From Pseudomonadota bacterium (lineage in GTDB: Bacteria; Pseudomonadota; Alphaproteobacteria; Reyranellales; Reyranellaceae), in assembly GCA_018240685.1 (NCBI GenBank), contig JAFEFG010000019.1:1-55449 (forward strand): 55,449 nucleotides of DNA, given 5' to 3'. This document shows, in pieces, positions 1 through 8,658 of this stretch. The first letter of the stretch is position 1. Every line of letters starts with the position of its first letter. The translations under genes were made by a program, and so were the position numbers. The notes below the pieces were generated by a model. That model searched no databases. It saw only the letters and a program-made list of their open reading frames with translations, and was not told the origin of the DNA.

Positions 1-1146
1 CGCATGGGCAGCCTGGCCACCGATGCCGACGGCCCGTGGACGGTCGACGCGCCGGTGGCGCAGCGCCTGCGCGAGGCGGGCACGGTGCTGCTGGGCAAGA
101 CCACCTCGCCCGAATACGGCTGGAAGGGCGTGACGGACTCGGCGCTGTTCGGCGCCACGCACAATCCGTGGAAGATCGGCCGCACCAGCGGCGGCTCGTC
201 GGGCGGCGGCGTCGCGGCCGAGGCAGTGGGCATGGGCAACCTCGCCATCGGCACCGACGGCGCGGGCTCGGTGCGCATCCCCTGCTCCTTCACCGGCCTG
301 TTCGGGCTGAAGCCGACGCACGGCCGCGTGCCGCTGTGGCCGGCCTCGGCGCAGGGCACGCTCTCGCATATCGGGCCGATGACGCGCACCGTGAAGGACG
401 CGGCGATGATGATGAACGTCATCGCCCGCTACGACGCGCGCGATCCCTATGCGCGGCCCGACGACGAGGAGGATTTCCTCAAGGGCCTCGACAAGGGCGT
501 GAAGGGGCTGCGCATCGCCTACTCGCCCGACCTCGGCTTCGTCGAGAAGGACAAGATCGACCGCGACGTCGCCGTCGCGGTGGAGGCGGCGGCCAAGGTG
601 TTCAAGACGCTGGGCGCCAAGGTGGTCCAGGACTCGCCCGACCTGATGGGCCTCGATCCGCGCCGCATCCTGAACGCGCACTGGCAGTCCAACGTGGCGC
701 TGCTGGTGAAGGGCTACAGCGAGGAGAAGCGCGCGCTGATGGATCCGGGCCTGCTGAAGGCGGCGGAGGTCGGCGCCGGCCTCGGCCAGGAAGCGGTGGT
801 GACGGCGATCAGCCAGCGCCAGCAACTGGCGGTGATCATGAACCAGTTCGTCGCCAAGTACGACCTGCTGCTCACGCCCACCATGCCGATGACGGCCTTC
901 GCCGTGAACGAGAACGGCGCCTGGGGCGGCGACGGCGTCGATATCGGCTGGACCCCCTTCACGCTCACCTTCAACCTGACGCGCCAGCCGGCGGCGACCA
1001 TCCCCTGCGGCCTCGACCGCGAGGGCCTGCCGATCGGCCTGCAGATCGTGGGCGCCCATGCCCGCGACGCGCTGGTGATGCGCGCCGCCGCCGCCTACGA
1101 GCGCGTGCGCCCGATCCCCGCCCCGCCGATGGCACATCAGATCTGA
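1..1146 (+). CDS. Amidase signature family protein, 5' end outside window
   Basis: C-terminal part of an amidase-signature hydrolase (GatA/aliphatic amidase type), which cleaves carboxamide bonds in the cytoplasm. Counting from the ATG at base 4, the Gly/Ser-rich signature GGSSGGG is at residues 63-69 (candidate cis-Ser 65). The nucleophile motif GTDGAGS ends at Ser89, 24 residues later, as in the family. By family spacing the catalytic Lys should lie about 75 residues before the cis-Ser, so it falls upstream of base 1. The visible ATG is therefore internal and the gene is truncated by the window edge, not broken. 'GLKPTHGRVP' after the nucleophile is also typical. Substrate cannot be told. 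It ends in a normal TGA, followed by a 190-base gap with no recognisable gene. Confidence 0.93.
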   Translation, partial: RMGSLATDADGPWTVDAPVAQRLREAGTVLLGKTTSPEYGWKGVTDSALFGATHNPWKIGRTSGGSSGGGVAAEAVGMGNLAIGTDGAGSVRIPCSFTGLFGLKPTHGRVPLWPASAQGTLSHIGPMTRTVKDAAMMMNVIARYDARDPYARPDDEEDFLKGLDKGVKGLRIAYSPDLGFVEKDKIDRDVAVAVEAAAKVFKTLGAKVVQDSPDLMGLDPRRILNAHWQSNVALLVKGYSEEKRALMDPGLLKAAEVGAGLGQEAVVTAISQRQQLAVIMNQFVAKYDLLLTPTMPMTAFAVNENGAWGGDGVDIGWTPFTLTFNLTRQPAATIPCGLDREGLPIGLQIVGAHARDALVMRAAAAYERVRPIPAPPMAHQI

Positions 1147-1339
1147 CGCCGATCTGATTGCGGGCCGTCGGGCGGCGGGCCCCTCGCGCCCGCGGTCCGA
1201 CGCCGGTTCCGGCTGCCGGACCGCCGGTCATGCGGTCGCACCCGGCTGCCTCATTGACGCCGCATCGGGGCGCCACGGTGACGGTTCGCCGCCGACGTCC
1301 CGGCGCCGGCGGGCCCGATTCCCGGAACGGAGCCTTCCG

Positions 1340-1726
1340 ATGCGCCTGATGCCCGTCTTCGCCGCCACCGTCACCCTGGGCCTGCTCGCGGCCGGCCCGG
1401 GCCATGCCCAGGACAAGCCGCAGAAGCTCGAACTCGACAGGATCGACGTGGTCCATGTCAGCCACGGCGACCGCGCCAGCAAGATCATCGGCGAGGCGGT
1501 CTACAACGACGCCCACCAGCAACTCGGCAAGGTGGACGACGTCATCATGCGCGGCGACGGCAAGCCGGACGTCGTCGTCCTCTCGGTCGGCGACTTCGTC
1601 GGCGGCGGCGCCAAGCTCGTGGCGTTCCCCTACAAGGCGCTGACGCTCTATCAGGGCGAGCTGCTGCTCTCGGGCGCCAGCCAGGATGCGCTCAAGGCCC
1701 TGCCCGCCTTCAAGTACGCCAGCTGA
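1340..1726 (+). CDS. Secreted PRC-barrel domain protein
   Basis: A 128-residue protein with a signal peptide (Met-Arg, a hydrophobic stretch to about residue 20, then GHAQ as likely cleavage site), so probably periplasmic. The mature part carries one PRC-barrel-like domain: 'IIGEAVYNDAHQQLGKVDDV' at about 50-69, then 'VVVLSVGDFVGGGAKLVAFPY'-type strands (written here only in outline). PRC barrels are small beta-barrels found in photosynthetic reaction centre H subunits, RimM and many stand-alone alphaproteobacterial stress or envelope proteins. No enzymatic role is implied. An AG-rich element (GGAG) lies about 10 bases before the ATG. It stands alone between the amidase and the racemase. Confidence 0.8.
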   Translation: MRLMPVFAATVTLGLLAAGPGHAQDKPQKLELDRIDVVHVSHGDRASKIIGEAVYNDAHQQLGKVDDVIMRGDGKPDVVVLSVGDFVGGGAKLVAFPYKALTLYQGELLLSGASQDALKALPAFKYAS

Positions 1727-1815
1727 CCGCCGGCCGCCGGATCGGCGGCATCCCGCGGCGGGACGCCGGCCAAAGGGGGTGACGGCCCCCGCGGCGCTTC
1801 GCTAAGACTGGCGGC

Positions 1816-2529
1816 ATGACACCGCTTCATATCGGAATTGCCGCCTGCTCCGCCGAAGGCGCGGCGCTCTGCTATCGCACCATCTGCACCGAGGCGCCGG
1901 CCCTGATGGGCGGCCATGGCCACCCCGAGGTGACCATGCACACGCCCTCCTTCGACGACTACATGGAGCGCATCTATCGCGGCGACTGGCCCGGCGTGGG
2001 CGAGCTGATGCTGCGCTCGGCCGAGAAGCTCGCGAGCGTGGGCGCCCGGTTCGTGATCTGCCCCGACAACACGATCCACCAGGCGCTGCCCTTCATCGAG
2101 GCGCGCTCGCCGATCCCGTGGCTGCACATCGCCGACGGCGTCGCCGCCGAGGCGGTCGCGCGCGGCTTCAGGCGCATCGCCATCACCGGCACGCGCTGGC
2201 TGACCGACAGCGCGGTCTATCCGGACAAGCTGTCGGCGCGCGGTCTCGAATGGGTGCGGCCGAGCGTGCCCGAGCGCGACGAGATCAACCGCATCATCAT
2301 GGACGAGCTGGTGCGTGGCATCTTCAAGCCCGAGGGCATCGCCTACTTCCAGAAGGTGATCGCCCGCCTGCGCGACGCGGAAGGCTGCGACGCCGTCGTG
2401 CTGGGCTGCACCGAGATCCCGCTGATCCTGAACGACGCCAACGCGCCCCTGCCCACGCTCGATTCGACCCGCCTGCTCGCCCGCGCCGCCATCCGCCGTG
2501 CCGTCGAGGGACAGGCCAAGGCGGCGTAG
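1816..2529 (+). CDS. Aspartate/glutamate racemase family protein
   Basis: A 237-residue cytoplasmic protein of the cofactor-independent two-cysteine racemase family (Asp/Glu/hydantoin racemase superfamily). The two expected catalytic cysteines are Cys82 in 'ICPDNT' and Cys198 in 'VVLGCTEIPL', each in the usual Thr/Asn-rich context. In known members the two Cys act as opposing acid/base pairs on the alpha carbon. The substrate could be Asp, Glu or another amino acid. The start is the first ATG, placed only about 90 bases after the PRC-barrel gene. The gene converges on the PPDK-like gene, with 21 bases between stop codons. Confidence 0.87.
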   Translation: MTPLHIGIAACSAEGAALCYRTICTEAPALMGGHGHPEVTMHTPSFDDYMERIYRGDWPGVGELMLRSAEKLASVGARFVICPDNTIHQALPFIEARSPIPWLHIADGVAAEAVARGFRRIAITGTRWLTDSAVYPDKLSARGLEWVRPSVPERDEINRIIMDELVRGIFKPEGIAYFQKVIARLRDAEGCDAVVLGCTEIPLILNDANAPLPTLDSTRLLARAAIRRAVEGQAKAA

Positions 2530-2550
2530 GTCCCGGCGCGCCGGGCGGCC

Positions 2551-4155
2551 TTACGCGATCTTCGCCTCGGCCTGCCGCCAGCGCTCGATCTCGGCCAGCT
2601 CCGGCGGCGGCTGCGAGACGATGGTGCGCTTGCCCAGCGCGACCGTGCCGCTGTCGCCGTCGAGGGAGAGCCAGTCGCCCTCGCGCAGGACGGCGGTCCC
2701 GATCGTGGCGCGGCGATGCACCTCGTCGATCGCGAGCGCGCGGCAGCCGACCAGGCACACCTTGCCGAGCTGGCGCGCGACGACGGCGGCATGCGCCGTG
2801 CGCCCGCCGACGGCGGTGAGGATTCCGAGCGCCGCCGCGAAGCCCGCCACGTCCTCGGTCGAGGTATCCGGCCGCACCAGGATCACCGGCTCGCCGTGCT
2901 GGGCCCATTCCTGGGCACGCCGGGAATCGAAGGCCGCCCGCCCGCAGGCGACGCCGGGTGCGGCGGAAATCGCATGCGCGAGCGGCTCGGCCGCCTCGGC
3001 GAAGCGCGACACGGCGAGGGCCGCGAGATCGAGGCCGGAAATCCGCGCCAGGGCCGCCGGCACGTCGATCAGGCCTTCCTTCACCAGCGCCACCGCGATC
3101 GCCAGCGCCGCGAGCGGCGTGCGCTTGGCGCTGCGGGTCTGCAGAAAGAAGAGCCGGCCGTCCTCGACCGTGAACTCGACGTCCTGGGCGTCGTGCTGCT
3201 CGCGCTCGATGCGCCGCACGCCGTCGGCGAGCTGCTTGGCGACGTCGGGCAGCCGCGCCGCCAGGCGCGCGCTGTCGACCGGCGTGCGCCGGCCCGACAC
3301 GACATCCTCGCCCTGCGCGTCGAACAGGAAGTCGAGATAGAGCTCGTCGGCGCCCGTCGCCGGATTGCGGCTGAAGACGACGCCTGCGCCCGAGCGCGGC
3401 CCGGAGTTGCCGAACGCCATCGCCTGCACGGTCACGGCCGTGCCGCCGAGATCCTGCAGGCGGTTGAGCCGGCGATACTCGACCGCGCGCGGGCTCTCCC
3501 ACGAGCGGAAGACCGCGCGCGCCGCCTCGGCGAGCTGCTCGTGCGGATTGTCCGGCGGCGCGGCACGATCGAGCCGCATCGCCAGCTCGCGATAGTCGAG
3601 CGCCAGGCGCTCCATGGCCTCCGAATCGAGCTCGGCCTCGCCCTCCACCTGCTCCGAGGCGACCATCGCCGCCAGGCGCTGGTCGAAGCGGTCGGCCGCC
3701 GTGCCCGACACCACCTCGGCGTAGGACTGGACCAGCCGCCGCCAGCAGTCGAAGGCGAGCCGCGGATTGCCGGTGAGGCGGATCAGCCCGTGCACCGTCT
3801 CGGCATCGAGCCCGATGTTCAGCACCGTCTGCAGCATGCCGGGCATGGAGACGGCCGCGCCCGAGCGCACCGACACCAGCAGCGGCGCGCGCGTATCGCC
3901 CAGTCGCCGTCCGGTCCGTTCCTCCAGCCAGGCGACGCCGCGGACCAGGCCGCGCTTCAGGGCGTCGAGCGCCGCCGCGTCGCCGGCATTGACGCCGGCG
4001 CACAGCGTGGTCGGCAGCACGAAGGCCGGCGGCACGGGCAGGCCGAGCTTCGCCATCCGCCACAGGCCGGCGGCCTTGGAGCCGGCAAGCTGGGCGGTCA
4101 CGTCCGGCCCCTTGACGCCGCTGGCGATGAACAGGGGATCGCCGGGGTCGCTCAT
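2551..4155 (-). CDS. Short PPDK-like phosphotransfer protein without PEP-binding barrel
   Basis: A 534-residue protein matching the N-terminal half of pyruvate,phosphate dikinase. The ATP-grasp start ('SKAAGLWRMAKLGLPVPPAF', about 26-45), the Arg region 'VSVRSGAAVSMPGM' (95-107), 'GVVFSRNPATG' (258-268) and the swivelling phosphohistidine domain are present. His455 sits in 'GGRTAHAAVVAR'. The C-terminal PEP/pyruvate TIM-barrel that makes up residues ~510-880 of normal PPDK is absent, and the racemase stop lies 21 bases away, so no remnant exists. ATP-dependent histidine phosphorylation seems possible, but not the full PEP synthesis reaction. The start is the ATG at 4155, which overlaps the upstream gene by ATGA, so the two are translationally coupled. 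The true phosphate acceptor is unknown. Confidence 0.85.
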   Translation of the reverse strand: MSDPGDPLFIASGVKGPDVTAQLAGSKAAGLWRMAKLGLPVPPAFVLPTTLCAGVNAGDAAALDALKRGLVRGVAWLEERTGRRLGDTRAPLLVSVRSGAAVSMPGMLQTVLNIGLDAETVHGLIRLTGNPRLAFDCWRRLVQSYAEVVSGTAADRFDQRLAAMVASEQVEGEAELDSEAMERLALDYRELAMRLDRAAPPDNPHEQLAEAARAVFRSWESPRAVEYRRLNRLQDLGGTAVTVQAMAFGNSGPRSGAGVVFSRNPATGADELYLDFLFDAQGEDVVSGRRTPVDSARLAARLPDVAKQLADGVRRIEREQHDAQDVEFTVEDGRLFFLQTRSAKRTPLAALAIAVALVKEGLIDVPAALARISGLDLAALAVSRFAEAAEPLAHAISAAPGVACGRAAFDSRRAQEWAQHGEPVILVRPDTSTEDVAGFAAALGILTAVGGRTAHAAVVARQLGKVCLVGCRALAIDEVHRRATIGTAVLREGDWLSLDGDSGTVALGKRTIVSQPPPELAEIERWRQAEAKIA

Positions 4156-6086
4156 GTCGACAGCTCCTGCAGGACGCGCTCGCGCAGGGAAAACGCGGCA
4201 TGGGCGAGATGGTCCGTCGCCGTTTCGAGCATCCGCGCCAGCTCGATGCCGAGCACCAGCAGGCGGCTGTCGGGTGCCGGCAGGCGCATCAGGGCCCGCA
4301 GCGCCTCGCGCTCGGCGGTGTCGGCGCGCCGCTCGGCCAGCGTCACGGCGTCGATCGCCTGCAGCGAGGCGGCGGCGTCGAGACGGTTGCCCTGCGGCAG
4401 CCGCGAGGCGGCTTCGGCCGCCCGCACCATGTGGCTGATGCTCTCGACCACGATGTCGGCGAGATCGACCAGCACGCCGCCGCCGGAGACGCTCCCGCCG
4501 ACCGGGCCGATGCTCCACAGGAAGGCGCATTCGTCCAGCGTGTCGGTGCAGTTCTCGATCTCGTCGAGGGCCCGGCGCAGCGCATCGGCGTTCTGCATGC
4601 GGGCGCACATCTCGCGCGCCTGCACCGTCAGCCGGTCGGCCTTCTCCTCCATCTGCTTGGCGCGCAGCACCAGCCGCTCCCGTGCCGCCGCCCCGCCGCC
4701 GTCGGCAGCCAGGCTTTCGGCGATGGTCGACGCCAGCGTGCGCGCGATGCCGAGATGGCGCACGAACAGGGCCAGCAGCGCCGCCTCGGCGGTGTCGAAC
4801 AGCTCCGCCAGCTCGGCCTGGATCTCGTCGCGGATCAGGCGGATCGAGCGCCCGGCGCGCAGCCCCTCGCTGGTCTGGCGCAGCACGTGGCGCAGGAAGG
4901 TCGTGCATTCGTGCGCCCCGAGCACGGTATCGAGGCGGGCGCCGTAGGGGATGCGTCCGGCGCCGGTACGGCGGATGGCCTCGAAGACGAGGTCGGCGCC
5001 GCCGAGTTCGAGGAAGCCGCGATGGCCGAGGTCATGCGCCGACGACCAGCGCAGGATGTCGACCGCGCCCTGCTTGCCGACGAAGACCTGCAGGGCCTTG
5101 CGGGCCTTGTTCCAGTCGATCAGGAACACGATGCGCGAACCGAGGAACTCCAGGAAGCGCAGCAGCGCCGCCTCGTCGCCTGCGGTGTGCCGGCCGACGA
5201 CGAGGTAGAAGGCGTCGCCGCCCTCCAGTCCCTCCGCCTGCCGCTCGGTCAGCGCGTTCCAGGCCACCTCGCGGCCCTCGAACATCGACATGAAGAAGCG
5301 GGCGCGCGGGCGGTGGATGTCGGTGTAGGTGACGGTGGTGGTGCCGGCCTCGACGTGGATCACCAGCACATGCGCGTCGGTCTGGCCGATGTCGTTCTGG
5401 ATCACCAGCCGCGCGCCCGACCGCGTCGCCAGCGTGCCGAGGCCGGGATGGCCGAAGGCGAGCCCGGCGGTGCGGTTGACGCCCGCCATGAAGGCCTGGA
5501 TGCGGGGCCGGTCCGCCGGCTCGACGTGATGCACGCGCGCGCCGTCGATCGTCTCCAGCGCCGATTCGGCGGCCAGCGCGTTGATCGCCTTGTGCGCGTC
5601 CATCACCAGGCGGTGCACGCTCTCGGGCCCGTCGTGCCGCGCCGCGGCCATCGACTGGATCTCGGTCTGCGTCAGCTCGTCGTGCGCGGCGGCCGGCAAT
5701 GCGGCGGCCAGCGTGGCCAACCGCTTGCCGAGCGCCGGATAGGACTCCGCGCCGCCCGCCTCCAGCGGCGCCAGCATCGTCTTCAGGTCGACCGACAGGC
5801 CGGCCACGAGGTCCCGGGCGCCGGGAATCAGGAACCGGTCGCCGGACAGGACGCGCGCGCCGCTGACGGTGGCGTCGAACTGCGGATCGGCGAGACCGGC
5901 CGCCTGCCGTTCGACGGTGAAGGTCGGCGGCGCATGGACGGGATGGCGCGCCTGGGCGCAAGCCTCCTGCAGCAGCGTCAGCCTCAGCTTGAGGCGATCG
6001 TTGGCCGCCAGCGCGTCGGCCAGAAGCGTTGGCAGCAGCAGGCTGCCTTCCCCGAGCAGTCGGACGATTTGCGTCTTTTCGGTCAA
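4152..6086 (-). CDS. Large protein with PhoU/DUF47-like C-terminal helical region
   Basis: About 644 residues, first gene of a two-gene operon with the PPDK-like protein. The C-terminal ~230 residues are helical and look like DUF47/PhoU-type phosphate-transport regulators ('RAKQMEEKADRLTVQAREMC' and 'LDEIENCTDTLDECAF', about 460-510). The first ~400 residues, including a beta-rich part with 'GARLVIQNDIGQTDAHVL', I do not recognise. No signal peptide or membrane segment is visible, so it is probably cytoplasmic. The only in-frame start near the 5' end is TTG at 6086 with no good Shine-Dalgarno sequence, so the start is uncertain. A FixK-like half-palindrome lies 62 bases upstream. The coupling suggests the protein is a partner, acceptor or regulator of the PPDK-like enzyme; this is inference. 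Confidence 0.7.
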   Translation of the reverse strand: MTEKTQIVRLLGEGSLLLPTLLADALAANDRLKLRLTLLQEACAQARHPVHAPPTFTVERQAAGLADPQFDATVSGARVLSGDRFLIPGARDLVAGLSVDLKTMLAPLEAGGAESYPALGKRLATLAAALPAAAHDELTQTEIQSMAAARHDGPESVHRLVMDAHKAINALAAESALETIDGARVHHVEPADRPRIQAFMAGVNRTAGLAFGHPGLGTLATRSGARLVIQNDIGQTDAHVLVIHVEAGTTTVTYTDIHRPRARFFMSMFEGREVAWNALTERQAEGLEGGDAFYLVVGRHTAGDEAALLRFLEFLGSRIVFLIDWNKARKALQVFVGKQGAVDILRWSSAHDLGHRGFLELGGADLVFEAIRRTGAGRIPYGARLDTVLGAHECTTFLRHVLRQTSEGLRAGRSIRLIRDEIQAELAELFDTAEAALLALFVRHLGIARTLASTIAESLAADGGGAAARERLVLRAKQMEEKADRLTVQAREMCARMQNADALRRALDEIENCTDTLDECAFLWSIGPVGGSVSGGGVLVDLADIVVESISHMVRAAEAASRLPQGNRLDAAASLQAIDAVTLAERRADTAEREALRALMRLPAPDSRLLVLGIELARMLETATDHLAHAAFSLRERVLQELST

Positions 6087-6141
6087 AGGGCACCCGCTAC
6101 GAACACCCCGCTCTGGTAGTTCGGTTTGGGTCGTTCCCCCT

Positions 6142-6155
6142 TGCGCTGGATCAAT
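6142..6155 (-). promoter_or_regulatory. Weak FixK/FNR-type box upstream of the DUF47-like/PPDK-like operon
   Basis: On the minus strand this reads TTGATCCAGCGCAA. It fits the relaxed FixK pattern TTG(A/C)-N6-(T/G)CAA, with one perfect FNR arm (TTGAT) and one degenerate arm (CGCAA). Its centre is 62.5 bases before the TTG start at 6086, close to the 61-82 base distances of the better boxes near 46-49 kb. Alone it is weak evidence. Confidence 0.35.
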
Positions 6156-6171
6156 CGGTGACAGTTCGATG

Positions 6172-7275
6172 TCAGCCCCACACCTCGCGCGCGACCTCCA
6201 CGCAACGCGAGAGCTTGGCCCACTGCTCCTCCTCCGCCAGCAGGTTGCCCTCCTCCGTGCTGGCGAAGCCGCATTGCGGCGACAGGCAGAGCTGGTCGAG
6301 CGGCGCGACCTTCGCCGCCTCGTCGATGCGCCGCTTGAGCTGGTCCTTGCTTTCGAGCGCGCCGGTCTTGGAGGTCATGACGCCCAGCACGACGTGCTTG
6401 TTCGCAGGCAGGAAGCGCAGCGGCTCGAAGCCGCCGGCGCGATCGCTGTCGTATTCCATGAAATAGGCGTCGACGTTCATCCGGTTGAACAGGATGTCGG
6501 CCACCGGCTCGTAGCCGCCCTGCGCCATCCAGGTGGAGCGGAAGTTGCCGCGACAGAGATGCATGGAGATCGTCATGCCCGGCGTGCGGCCGGCGCAGGC
6601 CGCGTTGATCAGGTCGGCATAGACATGCAGCAGCTTGTCGGGATCGTCGCCGCGGCCCTTGAGGTACTCGCGCTGGGCGGGATCGCAGAGATAGGCGACG
6701 AACACCTCGTCGAGCTGCAGGTAGGTGCAGCCGGCCTCGCCGAACGCCCGCACCGCCTTGGTGTAGGCGCGGCCGAGGTCGTCGAAGAAGGCGTCCATCT
6801 CGGGATAGACCGACTTCTCGATCGCCTGCCGGCCGCCGCGATAATGCAGCGCCGCCGGCGAGGGGATGGTCATCTTGGGCGTCTGGCGCGTCACCGACTT
6901 CAGGAAGCGGAAATGGTCGAGCATGGGATGCGACGGCGAGAAATCGATCTTGCCGTGGACGTGCGGTCCCTCCGCCTTGGTCTGCGTGCCCTTGAACTGC
7001 AGTCCCTGCGCCACGCTCACCAGCTCGACGCCGTCGAGATGGCGCAGGAAGTCGTAGTGCCACCACGAGCGGCGGAACTCGCCGTCGGTGATGCCCTGCA
7101 GGCCGATCGCCTCCTGCCGGGCGACGAGCTTGCGGATCTCCTCGTCCTCGACCGCCTTGAGCTCCGCGGGCGTGATCTCGCCGGCAGCACGCCGGGTGCG
7201 GGCCTCCTTGAGCGGCGCGGTGCGCAGCAGGCTGCCGACCTGGTCGGCGCGGAACGGAGGTTTGGTACGCAGCAT
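6172..7275 (-). CDS. Cobalamin-independent methionine synthase-like methyltransferase (YxjG/YxjH type)
   Basis: A 367-residue protein matching the C-terminal catalytic half of MetE, as in the short YxjG/YxjH group. These zinc enzymes move a methyl group to homocysteine or a related thiol; the donor of the short form is not settled. Metal-ligand motifs are visible: 'ISMHLCRGN' (His-x-Cys), 'TYLQLDE' and 'SPQCGFAS' (late Cys). It opens with 'FRADQVGSLLR', typical of the family. The start is the ATG at 7275, preceded by GAGGAGAC at good spacing. The longer open frame upstream runs through a 13-base tandem repeat and is not coding. It is transcribed in the same direction as the Rieske gene, 141 bases downstream of it. 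Confidence 0.88.
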   Translation of the reverse strand: MLRTKPPFRADQVGSLLRTAPLKEARTRRAAGEITPAELKAVEDEEIRKLVARQEAIGLQGITDGEFRRSWWHYDFLRHLDGVELVSVAQGLQFKGTQTKAEGPHVHGKIDFSPSHPMLDHFRFLKSVTRQTPKMTIPSPAALHYRGGRQAIEKSVYPEMDAFFDDLGRAYTKAVRAFGEAGCTYLQLDEVFVAYLCDPAQREYLKGRGDDPDKLLHVYADLINAACAGRTPGMTISMHLCRGNFRSTWMAQGGYEPVADILFNRMNVDAYFMEYDSDRAGGFEPLRFLPANKHVVLGVMTSKTGALESKDQLKRRIDEAAKVAPLDQLCLSPQCGFASTEEGNLLAEEEQWAKLSRCVEVAREVWG

Positions 7276-7340
7276 TCTCGTCTCCTCATGCGGATGGCGG
7301 ACAGCAGTGCGCGGCCCGCTTCGGTCGCGAGCCGCCCCGG

Positions 7341-7412
7341 GGCCAGCACCACAGGCCAGCACCACAGGCCGGCGCCGTGGGCCGGCGTCACGGGCCGGCG
7401 TCACGGGCCAGC
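7341..7412. repeat. 13-base tandem repeat, about five and a half copies
   Basis: Five consecutive 13-base units starting GGCC at 7341, 7354, 7367, 7380 and 7393, then a partial sixth at 7406. Units 1 and 2 are identical (GGCCAGCACCACA), unit 3 is GGCCGGCGCCGTG, and units 4 and 5 are identical (GGCCGGCGTCACG). It sits in the 141-base gap between the Rieske oxygenase stop and the methyltransferase start. Confidence 0.9.
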
Positions 7413-7416
7413 CGGA

Positions 7417-8574
7417 TTACGCCGCCACGCCCAGCGCGCGGCGGATCGATTGGTGGAAATGGACGAGGGCCGGCTCGTTGCGGCCATAGACCACCTCGTC
7501 GGCGGCCCCCGACTCGAAGCCGATCTGCATGCGCTCGCCGAGCGGGAAGTCCTCGTCGAGCACGGTGCGGATGGCGACGTCGCGGTTCTTGTCCCAGTAG
7601 GAGTCCGGCTTGGTCGTGACGGCCGGCTTGTAGAGCGTCAGCTCCACCTCGCAGACGCCGGGATCGCCCTGCCGGGGGAAAGTGCGCCAGATCTCGATGT
7701 GATCCATCTGCCAGACCAGCAGCGTGTTGGGGAAGAGCTGATAGATCGCCACGATGTGCGGCAGGTACTGGCGCTCGCCCTCGGGCTCGGCGCGTGTCTT
7801 CTCGATGGAGTTCTTCACGAACGAGGCGCGCCCGTGCAGTCCGCCGGGATCGAACACGCAGCAGTTGCCGACGAAGTACGGCGCGATGGTTTTCCGGTGC
7901 AGATGCGCGATGTGGTAGCTCTCGAGGAAGGTGTCGACCGCGAACTTCCAGTTGAGGCGCGGCGCGATGCGGTCGGTCGAGTGGAGCACATAGTCCTCCA
8001 GTCGGAGCGCCGCGAGCGACGCGGCGAAGTCGCCCAGCTCGGCATCGATGTCGATGGCCAGGCTCTCGCCCGGCTTCGCGATGCTCGGCCGCACGTAGAT
8101 CATGCCGTGCTTCTCCGTCGCCGGCAGCGGCACCAGCCCGTGGGCGGCGATATCGAGGCCGGCGAAGCCCGGCTTGTCGGTGGCACCCAGCAGTCTTCCG
8201 GCGAGATCGTAGGTCCAGCCGTGATAGGGGCAGGTGAAGGCCCGCGCGTTGCCGCAGCCTTCGGCGACCGGTGCGCCGCGATGGCGGCAGACGTTGGCGA
8301 AGGCGCGCACGGTCCCGTCGGCGCCGCGCGCCAGCAGTACCGGCATGCCGACGACATCCTCGGTGAGGTAGTCGCCGGGCCTGGCCAGCCGCGACGACAG
8401 CCCCATCAGGAGCGGTCGATCGCGAAACAGCTTGTCGCGTTCGAGCACCGCGCGCTCGCGCGATGCATAGGCGATGGTCTTGTTGCGGAACATGTCCGCC
8501 GCCAGATCCGTGCTACGGCCGTCGATATGGCCGAGCAGCCGCCTCCCGACGGCCAGTTCTTCTTTTCGGTCCAT
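7417..8574 (-). CDS. Aromatic ring-hydroxylating dioxygenase alpha subunit, Rieske type
   Basis: About 385 residues. The Rieske [2Fe-2S] centre is complete: Cys96-x-His98 in 'CRHRGAP' and Cys115-x2-His118 in 'CPYHGW'. The mononuclear iron site has 'ESYHIAHLH' (His221, His226). These enzymes insert O2 into aromatic or related substrates using electrons from a reductase. No reductase or ferredoxin gene is adjacent, so electron transfer must come from elsewhere. The substrate is unknown. I use the ATG at 8574; a TTG two codons upstream, nearer the AGGA motif, is an alternative. It lies downstream of gluQ on the same strand with an 84-base gap. Confidence 0.9.
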   Translation of the reverse strand: MDRKEELAVGRRLLGHIDGRSTDLAADMFRNKTIAYASRERAVLERDKLFRDRPLLMGLSSRLARPGDYLTEDVVGMPVLLARGADGTVRAFANVCRHRGAPVAEGCGNARAFTCPYHGWTYDLAGRLLGATDKPGFAGLDIAAHGLVPLPATEKHGMIYVRPSIAKPGESLAIDIDAELGDFAASLAALRLEDYVLHSTDRIAPRLNWKFAVDTFLESYHIAHLHRKTIAPYFVGNCCVFDPGGLHGRASFVKNSIEKTRAEPEGERQYLPHIVAIYQLFPNTLLVWQMDHIEIWRTFPRQGDPGVCEVELTLYKPAVTTKPDSYWDKNRDVAIRTVLDEDFPLGERMQIGFESGAADEVVYGRNEPALVHFHQSIRRALGVAA

Positions 8575-8658
8575 GACCAAATCCTAGGCCGAGCCGGGGC
8601 GGCGCGCCAGCCGGACAAAGAGCGGGCCGGAGGCCCGCCGGTCCAGGAGACGAACCTC

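Noticed and set aside
2716..4947. A 743-codon open frame opposite the PPDK-like gene
   Set aside because: Arg/Ala/His-rich composition with no domain; it is the shadow of the PPDK-like and DUF47-like coding strands.
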